Source of the DNA: Volutella citrinella
Lineage: Eukaryota; Ascomycota; Sordariomycetes; Hypocreales; Nectriaceae
Direction: 5' to 3'
DNA: 64,000 nt
Assembly: GCA_034401135.1 (NCBI GenBank)
Contig: JAWZSP010000002.1
Coordinates: forward strand, 1-64,000
The position numbers were made by a program, and so were the translations under genes. The first letter of the stretch is position 1; each line of letters opens with the position of its first letter. The notes under the pieces are model-generated. The model worked only from the letters and a program-made list of their open reading frames with translations. It was not told the DNA's origin and did no database searches. Shown here in pieces: positions 56,245 to 64,000 of the stretch.

Positions 56245-58545
56245 ATGTACAAGCCAGCACCGCCGCGTCCCAAGAAGACGGATATTACTCGCTCCCGCAC
56301 AGGATGCACTGTGTGCCGGAAGCGCCGTAAGAAGGTCCTCCTCCTCCCCTTCCTCCATCATGCAACACAGACAAGACAGAAACAGACGCAGATGCATGTC
56401 CGCAACATGGGCTAACATTGGTGCCGTCTCGCGTAGTGTGACGAGAAGAAACCGTCGTGCAGCACCTGCACACGCCTCGGGCTTCCCTGCGAGGCTTATG
56501 AGAAGAAGCTCGAGTTCAAAACAGTGATTCAGCAACCCGCGGCCATTGGCGCTGGGCAACATCGACAGGCCCAGCTTTCTCCGTCCTTGCTCCCAGGGAC
56601 TCCCCACACATTCGGTAGTGGGGGCCCAAGAGGTTCCGCTGATGCCTTCGTTGCCCATGAAGCCTCAACAACGCAACAAGTCCAGCCGTTCCTCTCGGGT
56701 GACAACCCCGTAGCCAGGGGCGACATCTTGGCCAGAGAGGAACCGCTGTACTTTGGATCCCTGGATGTTGGGGACCAGTTCTTCCTGAATCTTGAGACTG
56801 CCATCCACAATTGGGCATCCCGTGAGGCAGACTCACCACCAGAGCAGCAGAATGCTTCTGCCTCTGCCTCGACATCCTTCTCTACATCTACACCAAGCAG
56901 CAGCAGCAGCATCACTACCACCACCGTCGCCGACGTGACATCATGCCCCCCTACCGACAGTTGCATACCCGCAGAAGCCTCGTCAGGTCACAGCTCTGCC
57001 CTGGGCCCCCGTGCCCGTCTCCCCCAGATACCCGTCCCTGGCGACCCGCGGGTAAGCGTGAAGAAACGAGTCTTCTACCTCAGCTGCTGGAACAACAAGA
57101 CGCTCCCTGCCCTCGACTCCGTTCTCCACCAGCTAGGCTCCGTGGGCTCTCTGCCCTCCGTCGTCGCCGACTCCATCGTCGCCCTGTCGGCCTGCCAGAT
57201 GAGCCGCATCCTTCCCCAGAGGAAAACTATAGCGGCTGCCGCGTCGCATAATAGCGGGCGCAGCGCGTTGAGGCCAGACTTTGATCACAAGATGCATAGC
57301 CACGAGTCTTACGGCTCGGCCATCCGCCAGCTGAGCCGCTGGAGCTATCGCGAGTACGAGAACCAGCCCGGTGTCGCCATCGCGACGCTGGTCCTCCTGT
57401 GCCTCCTCGAGGTCTCGCTCGGTAACTTTACGCACTTTGACCTCCACTCGGGCGGCATCGACAGGGTCCTGCAGCTCCAAGGGGACTGGGACGTGAGCGT
57501 CCGCCACCTGGACGTCGACATTCTCGCCGCCTGGATACAGGCCAGGATGCACAAGTGGTGGCTGCGCTTCCACTTCAGCACACCCATGTTCCACCGTAAT
57601 CATCCGTCGCTCTCTGTTGATCTCGGCCTGGAACCCTTCATGACCAAGGCAGACACCAGGCGAGCACCCGTCCTTGCCATCCTATGCGAGAGTTACCGCT
57701 TGATGTCGTCAGACCTTGTTTGTCTCTTCGAGTCTGATGGATCCATCCAGTTGCCATCCGGTGACTTCAGCAATAACGACGACGACACGGCTGATGGCAC
57801 GGTTATTCCTGCTGCATCTACTTGCGCACCCTCCCAGCCATCCACGACTACAGAACACACTCCCTCGGAGGGCTTGCTGATCCACCAACGCCGCATGCTC
57901 AACGACTGGCACTCCAGGCTACCCCTCTCCGACCTTCCCATCGAGTCGTTCCCCGACGCCACGGACGTGTTGCTGCTGCGATCCACTGACGGCTTGGACA
58001 TAAAGCCACTGAGATTCAACACCCACGACGCGGCCATGAACTACGCCTACTACATCACGGCTCGCATCATCCAGTGTCCGATCTGCTCTGACCATCCTCA
58101 GGCAACCGACAATACCGAGTCCTGGGCCATGCTCTTTCTACGCATCGTCCTCGGTACCGATTGGAAATCCTGCATGGACCTCAATGTCTATACGGTTGGC
58201 TTGTCCAGCCTGCTGCTGGCTGTAGCTATCCGCGTTCGCGAGCCCGCCGTTGGACTCTGGATCGAACGCTGGCTGCTGCAACGGTACGCCGAGGGAAGCT
58301 TCGAGGAGGGGAGCTTTCCCATCCCGCAAGCTCTCCGCGTCGTCCAGGCTGTCAATGGTGAGCGAAGCCTTGGCCGCGACGTTTGGGCTCTCTTCCACCG
58401 AGTCGAGGACGGTGGGGGGCTGGGAAAGTTCGATTCGTACATGGGCCAGACGATCAACTCCATATTGGTATATGGGAGGATCCAACGGACGGGATGTCTG
58501 TACTCGCGTCATGTTGTGATGGATAACGGGGGAGGAGGTCACTAG
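56245..58545 (+). CDS. Zn2Cys6 transcription factor
   Basis: Two exons, 56245-56334 and 56437-58545, across a 102-nt intron with a GCTAACA branch site; 732 aa. The zinc cluster C21, C24, C31, C38, C41, C48 is split by the intron between KK and CDEKKP. The donor is GTCCTC, a poor match, but only this join gives an intact cluster; the nearby better-looking GTAAGA breaks frame. The middle is Ser-rich, with the fungal transcription factor domain after it (SYGSAIRQLSRWSYREYE). Low-complexity SSSS and DDDD runs occur. A probable regulator of the nearby amidase and dehydratase genes. Confidence 0.85.
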
Positions 58546-58632
58546 TACAATGTTCTTCTATTTCATCCTCTTCCACGATGTGCGAGTTACCCCAACCTCA
58601 TTTGGTGAATCAGACCATCAGCTCAAATTCCT

Positions 58633-60031
58633 CTACTTGCGTGGCCTCAGCAACGAACCCAACTGATCCACGTTCAAGTTCCCCCCGCCAAAGACGATGC
58701 CCACGTTGGCGCCCCCTACTGCGCCATACTCCCTCTCGACAAGCGCCCTAAAGTCCTCGTTATACAGGGCCACAGCCAACGGAACGGCAGCACTAGGCTC
58801 GATGACCATCTTGAAGCGCTCCAACACCAGGCGCAGTGCGTCACGGATCTCATCCTCGGAGACACTATAAAAGCCCTCGACTAGGCGTCGCTCGTAGATG
58901 ACGGACCAGGGGACGCGGCCCAGCGGCGTGCGCAGGCCGTCTGCGATGGTCATTGTGCTGACCGCCTCAATCCTTTGTCCAGACTCGAAACTGCGCTTGG
59001 CGTCGTCTGCGCCCTCAAACGAAGGCTCACAGCCAAAGACTCTGGTGCCTGTACCCTCGCACGATAGGGCTACACCTGACAGCATGCCGCCGCCGCCACA
59101 TCCCGCCAGGATAATGTCGAGCTTGTTGCCATGGTTCTCGGCTTCCTCTGCCATCAGCTTCTCTGCGTCCTCCTGCAGCTCCAGCCCCAGTGTCCCTTGC
59201 CCCAGGATAATGTCGGGGTGGTCGTACGGCAGCACCAGGCGCGCGCCCGTCTCCTTGATGAGAGCGGCCGTGGTTGCCTCACGTTCAACAGAGGTGCTTC
59301 CGCTAAATATGACCTTGGCACCATAGCCACGCGTGGCTGCAATCTTGCCAGGGGGCGAGATGCGCGGCATGACGACGCAGGCTGGAATTCCGCTGAGGCG
59401 GGCTGCAAGAGCGAGTGCTTGTGCGTGGTTTCCTGGACGTCATGTGTGTTAGGAGAGAAACATGCCAAGATGCATTGCAGTAGACTGTACCTGAGCTGTG
59501 AGTAATGACACCCTTGCTAGAATGCTCGGCAAGCCAGCCGGGCTCCTGTTTGAGTCGTTCGATCGCGTCTATACCAAGAGTGTCAGATAATCAGTTCCTC
59601 GGCGTCGTCACATTATTGGCATTGCAAGAATTCTAGGGTTCCCCAATTAACCCTTTTGTATCAAGAAAAAGACCGCAGACCATCGTATCAAAGGAAGTGG
59701 ATGGCTAGGATAGACGGCGGAACAAAAGACAGAGGCGCGGCGCCCGAATCAGACACCGCGGATGGAACTCACAAGAGGCCCCCCTAATCTTGAAGGCGCC
59801 AATCCGCTGGAGGTTCTCGCACTTAAAGTAGAGTCGCATAGACGGCTTGGAAGGGCTACGATCCTCCCACTCAGTGCCCCTGAGGTCGTCTTCGCTCCTG
59901 GGCGTCGATGCGAGCTTCTCCAGCGTCGAGTTGGTCAGCGTCGGCGTGCGGTGCACCCTCGGGCGCACAAGCTCGTGGGCTGCCTGGACTGAGGCACGCG
60001 TCAACGGCAGAGAGGTCGAGGGGTCCGCCAT
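58633..60031 (-). CDS. Threonine/serine dehydratase (serine racemase-like PLP enzyme)
   Basis: Three minus-strand exons (60031-59773, 59568-59491, 59432-58633); 378 aa. RTPTLTNSTLE, then CENLQRIGAFKIRGAS with PLP-binding K81, the GNHAQALALAA substrate loop after the second join, CVVMPRISPPGK, and the glycine loop AGCGGGGMLSG for the cofactor phosphate. The length and the absence of a C-terminal ACT regulatory domain point to catabolic Ser/Thr dehydratase or serine racemase. It deaminates L-Thr or L-Ser (perhaps also a hydroxy-amino acid) to a 2-oxo acid through an enamine. It is divergent from the RidA gene, whose product removes such enamines. Confidence 0.93.
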
Positions 60032-60551
60032 GGTAGTGGATTCGTATGTGTGGGATCTGGGGCGTGGAGATCATAAAGTTGCAGCTGGGACGTTGCTCTT
60101 GGAGGCGTTATCTATAAATCTGGGTAACCTTGTCAATGCGCAAGAGGAGAAAAAAAGAAAGATGCAGAAAAGGAAAAGGAAAGAAACCCGGGGACAAGCG
60201 CAGAGTGGGAATCGCGAGACATGCTCCGATCATCGGGTGATAAGGCCTGACTTGCCTGATTCATTGCTGAAGAGTAGTCTGTCGCTCTTGCACACTGAAT
60301 CCAGCCTAGCGCTGTATGACACTGCCTAGCATGGAGGCCACTAACCCACAACAACTTCTTTGAAGTATCCCAGACCACTAATGCAGCCTGGTACCTGATG
60401 GAATCCGTGTCTCACCTCTTCCGCCCCTCGGCTTGCACGTATATCTAGAGCCGCAACTTCAGCCCCCGTCATCCTGCCCTTCCCCTCAATCAAGTCCATT
60501 CCCAACACTTACTCTTTGATCCCCTTCTCAGCAGCCAAATCCATCCGCACA
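60032..60551. promoter_or_regulatory. Bidirectional promoter of dehydratase and RidA genes
   Basis: 520 bp between divergent starts. A purine-rich AGGAGAAAAAAAGAAAG block near 60144 lies on the dehydratase side and a CT-rich tract near 60470-60500 on the RidA side; both are common near fungal transcription starts. No shared operator was identified. Confidence 0.4.
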
Positions 60552-61141
60552 ATGTCAGCTCCTCTTACCAAGGTCGAGGTTCGCTCCGACAAGGCCGTGC
60601 CCCCGAGCAACTTCCACTCCCAGGGCGTCATTGCTGGCAACATGGTCTACGTGTCGGGCATCCTTGGAATCAACCCTGAGACGGGCAAGTTCGTCGAGGG
60701 CACCGTTGCCGATCGAACAGTATGTCCCAAACACTCATGCTACGCCCCCTTCTTCTTTTGCTGACCCCGCGACCCAACGCAACCAGACCCAGATTATGAA
60801 GAACATCTCCAACATCCTCAAAGCTGCTGGCAGCCATCTTGACAAGGCGGTAGGTACACTTCACAGCTTCACTACAGGAATCAGCGAAGCTGACCCATTG
60901 GGCAGGTCAAGGTGAACGTCTTCATTACCGACATGGCCAACTTCGATCTCCTAAATGCCGCGTACGCACCCTTCTTCACTCAGGGGGTTCGCCCAGTAAG
61001 TCGTTGATGATTTGACTTCTCTAGTTGCGGTTATTCTAGGATGTTGATTGCTCACCACTATCTTAGGTCCGTACCTGTGTTGCTGTGAAGGAGCTTCCAT
61101 TTGGGTCTAATGTTGAGATCGAAGTATCTGCTATTGTATAG
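60552..61141 (+). CDS. RidA (YjgF/UK114) family enamine/imine deaminase
   Basis: Four exons (60552-60719, 60787-60849, 60906-60995, 61067-61141); 131 aa, the family's usual size. YSQGVIAGNMVYVSGILGI-type sequence (SQGVIAGNMVYVSGILGIN), TQIMKNISNILKAAG, VKVNVFITDMANFDLLN and the C-terminal VRTCVAVKELPFGSNVEIEV with the conserved Arg and Glu are all present. RidA hydrolyses 2-aminoacrylate and 2-aminocrotonate, released by PLP dehydratases, to 2-oxo acids and ammonia. A short upstream in-frame stretch before the ATG lacks a start codon, so a mitochondrial presequence is not supported. It is divergent from the dehydratase gene. Confidence 0.95.
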
Positions 61142-62322
61142 ACACAGTAGCTGTAAGCAAATTTGCAGTAGCTAGAACTATGAAAACGTGTTCTTTACTT
61201 TTTAATGTTTCAATAGGCAACGGACCGCTGGTGTATCCTTTCAGAAAGCTGTCTGCCTTCTTGTCGTGCTATGCGCGTGCTTCAGCATCCACCCTGAACT
61301 CTACACGAGCGTTGCGCTCTGTAAGTCTGAGTATGTAAGGCTAGCTTTCGGCTGTTGCTCATGGGACACGGGTGGCAAGAACCGCTTCCTCAAGCGTTTT
61401 AGCGAGTCAGTGGAGCAGGCTCGTCGAGAACCGCACGCGCGGCACCGCGGCTCCAGACTGTCTCATTGATTGTTCGGAATAGTCCAACGCCTCTATGCAA
61501 CGCGCCAGTTGCGTCCATGATACGAAGGAAAGATGGGCCATGTCAGCTGACGGGAAGAGCAAAAACTTTTCAACACAGGCCTCGTTGTCGCGGGAGCACT
61601 GACAGAGACATCTCGTCCACTTCTCCCTCTCAGTGACCCCTCACTGGCTTGGTAGTGCTATCAGTGGCTTGAAGACGGGATACAGCATGGTTCCAGTTGA
61701 CAATGGCTCGCGATGTTGCCCTGCCATTCTCCCGAGCATCCGTAGTCGGACTAAAGGGACAAGAGCAGCGTCTGCTGGGCGTCCAAGGGCTCCGCCGCTG
61801 GCGTCTGTTGTCCGCTTCGTACCCAGTCGGTGATTCATCCGCACTTGTGCGCCCATGTATCCCCAGATTCAACACATCGGCGCATCGAATCTACTCAATG
61901 GGACGACCGCAGTCTGTGAGAGCATACCGCTCGATTCTAGGACATTTATGAATCTGACCAGCCTCTTCTACAGCCCACCAAGCCGCATATTTTAATCTTG
62001 CTGATTGGGGATTGCATAGCAGCAATTCAAGTCGGATAAGCAATAAGGCGGTGCCCTCTTTACGTTCGGCAACATCGTGACGGGCACCCCACTTGTGTTT
62101 GACTTGAAGCAGCCTGGCAGGCATCTATCTGGACTGGAGTCGCTGGGACCGCGGGTTGCCTGCCATGTTTAACATTGATGGAGTACAGAATTCTTTTCTA
62201 TCCTTGAAAACAGTAGAAAACAAAACATAGTCCAAATAATACCAAGAGGAGCCAAAATTAGCCTTAAGGTTTCTCATACGCCCCCTATCCCTCTTGTCCC
62301 CCTGTTATCCTTCTGCCCTAAT
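61142..62322. other. Intergenic region
   Basis: About 1.2 kb. Short frames on both strands (61266-61469, 61630-62124) have no recognisable domain. Nothing was called. Confidence 0.5.
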
Positions 62323-63405
62323 TTAAACCGGTGTGGCGCCGGTGCCGACGGGCAAGTTCTTGTGCCAGAGACTCAAAACAATTGTAACAACTGTCGTAGC
62401 CCTGCCACCAACATTAACTGCCAACTTAGCGAAAGTAGCAGCAAGTGACGGTTGGCTTTGGGCCATCCTGGTGGCCATAGACCCCATCACAGCTAAGAGG
62501 ATCTCTTCTGAGAGTTTAACACCATTTTGAAACGTTCCATCCTCTTGGAGGTTTGCAATTATGCGAACACCAAGTCTGTAGTCCGCATTGTCAGTTGGTA
62601 CGAAGCTCTCAAAATACCTCTGTGGCGTCTGAACGGGCAGGTTGTCAGCAATAAGTGGTAAGTAGCTAGCAGCCCACTCGCCGGTCAGCCCACAGAGGCC
62701 CGACATTGGAAAAATATCTCTAAGCTGGCTAACAAAAAGCTCCTGACGATCAAGCGAGTTGATAACATGACCGAGATTAAGAGGGTTGAAAGACAAAATA
62801 ACTTGGCTCCTCTTTTGGAGGCTTGAGTCCTCTGGCATGGTGTCGATTTCGGTAGTTGTTAAATGGCGTCGTGCGGAGATTGCTCTTGGCGGCGGGGGGG
62901 CAGGACAGACTCCAAATGCTGTCGCTACTTCTTCGATGCTCGGGGGGTCACAAACACGTTTGTTGCAGCGGTCAGTTGTGGTTCCGACATAGTTGATAGT
63001 GAGCATTCCCATAATGTTAACATCATTCTTTCCCCCGAAGTCTGGGAGTAGGGCGATTGGAACACTGCCGCATATCTTGGCCTTATGGTCGAGGAGGAGC
63101 TTGACAAGGGCCACTATTTGATGCCCATATAGAGGGAAGGGAGGTAGGTTCCCTTGCAAAAAGGCACAAACCCCAGTGCCTCCTGTCTCGTAATTCCCAG
63201 TACAAGCAATATGCCTATCTCCCCAATACTGTTTCCAAGGTTCGATAACCTGGATGAGCTGGTCAAAGATCTCGGGAATATTATCTCCGCTACATAGAAA
63301 ATTGCCTCGGTCGTTGATGCCGGTAACCTCACGTTCGACCAGATGCGAGACCGATGCAGCCGAGGCAACGCTGAGGAAGATAGATATAGTGGTGAGGAGA
63401 CGCAT
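62323..63405 (-). CDS. Secreted protein with KP4-like (killer-toxin-fold) domain
   Basis: Single exon, 360 aa from the ATG at 63405, chosen because a signal peptide (MRLLTTISIFLSVASAASVS) follows it; the frame also runs upstream. The mature protein begins with a Cys-rich segment of about 130 residues containing GVCAFLQGN, a basic helix before KAKICGSVPI, and a DVNIMGMLTINYV strand, which together resemble the KP4 domain of secreted fungal killer-toxin-like proteins. The family is known for growth-inhibiting, calcium-channel-related activity in some members. The C-terminal 200 residues have no recognised domain, making it longer than minimal KP4 proteins. Activity here is unproven. Secreted. 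Confidence 0.65.
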   Translation of the reverse strand: MRLLTTISIFLSVASAASVSHLVEREVTGINDRGNFLCSGDNIPEIFDQLIQVIEPWKQYWGDRHIACTGNYETGGTGVCAFLQGNLPPFPLYGHQIVALVKLLLDHKAKICGSVPIALLPDFGGKNDVNIMGMLTINYVGTTTDRCNKRVCDPPSIEEVATAFGVCPAPPPPRAISARRHLTTTEIDTMPEDSSLQKRSQVILSFNPLNLGHVINSLDRQELFVSQLRDIFPMSGLCGLTGEWAASYLPLIADNLPVQTPQRYFESFVPTDNADYRLGVRIIANLQEDGTFQNGVKLSEEILLAVMGSMATRMAQSQPSLAATFAKLAVNVGGRATTVVTIVLSLWHKNLPVGTGATPV

Positions 63406-64000
63406 CGTGTCGCGAATACAGCGGCGCGTTGAAGTAGGTGAGACTGGTAGGTTTGGGATATCAATAGAGATAAAAGACTTGTTTGATGGAGTTGAAGAGA
63501 TGAAAGGGTTGAAAGAGTTGAGCTTTATTTTATCCGATATTGATAAGCATCTATATAGTAAAACGAACATGACTATCAAAGTCAACAATTGAACAAAACT
63601 AACAGGGTATTGAATCCTTAATTATTAGACCCCACGCTACTACATGCGTAGGAGTCAACACGATCAGGACCAAGATCAAATCAGGCCGCTCATAGTACGG
63701 CTCCTACTGTGGCTTCGGTCGGCAGATACTAACATGACAGTAAATCTTTTTATAGCAGCTGGTCGTGTGCGCGTACTCGTGTGACATTCCCGCAGGATCG
63801 GAGATCAGGACGACAAGGGCGTAGTCCGCATGACCAAAGCCTTACGTAATGGGACAGCGCTCTATATTAAGGTTTCGCTCCCTAATCAACAGGGCGCGTT
63901 GCCAAATCCTCTCCTCTTTGGTGTACCCCGCTAACTGCTTTCGCTACAAGGATGCGCGACTACTGTAATCCGTATATTGAGTGAGATGATTAAAACTCCT
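63406..64000. other. Intergenic region at window edge
   Basis: About 600 bp including the promoter of the KP4-like gene. No coding frame, RNA gene or repeat was recognised. Confidence 0.5.

Overview
This window is a left chromosome end of a filamentous ascomycete (Pezizomycotina, probably Sordariomycete-like). It opens with a perfect CCCTAA telomere array. Genes have many short introns (about 50-100 nt) with GT..AG ends and CTAAC/CTGAC-like branch sites. Several Zn2Cys6 regulators are present, and part of the window is AT-rich DNA with C-to-T and G-to-A changes on both strands, as left by repeat-induced point mutation (RIP). All exon models were worked out by hand from splice signals, frame continuity and family motifs; no searches were run.

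1-10597, terminal block: telomere (1-118); non-coding subtelomere with a GTAGTY hexamer array; a BTB fragment fused to an antisense RNase H relic; an intact RNase HI-like gene; an unknown coiled-coil gene; and two large in-frame ORFs on the minus strand (an AT-hook ORF of 207 aa, then one stop codon, then 1358 aa of unknown family). The block ends in a second, undecayed telomere array (10483-10597) in the same orientation as the chromosome end.

10598-16500: two truncated, heavily RIP-mutated copies of the two-ORF element. They share its right end, including a subterminal minisatellite whose unit differs between copies. Position, copy structure and telomere junctions make this the best candidate for an undescribed telomere-associated mobile or amplifying element.

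16566-41576: a subtelomeric gene set that reads as a small-molecule (probably aromatic or phenolic) catabolic cluster. It holds two Zn2Cys6 regulators, two MFS transporters, a DUF3500 protein, a PRISE-like SDR, an FAD phenol-hydroxylase-like monooxygenase, an FAH-family hydrolase, an AhpD-like protein, an NmrA-like protein, a P450 and a cupin. A 12-bp motif, CCGAAATACCGG, occurs exactly in two of its promoter regions, with close variants in three more.

42273-44306: a small secreted cysteine-rich protein and the C-terminal remnant of an amino-acid permease.

45104-61141: a second functional neighbourhood dealing with amino acids and amides. It holds a D-serine dehydratase/D-threonine aldolase-like enzyme, a tandem double-Zn2Cys6 regulator with an apparent 1-nt frameshift in its second zinc cluster, a sulfatase, a sugar-porter MFS, an omega-amidase (Nit2-type), another Zn2Cys6 regulator, a Thr/Ser dehydratase and a RidA-type enamine deaminase. 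The dehydratase makes the reactive enamines that RidA enzymes remove.

62323-64000: a secreted protein with a KP4-like domain, then 600 bp with no recognised gene.
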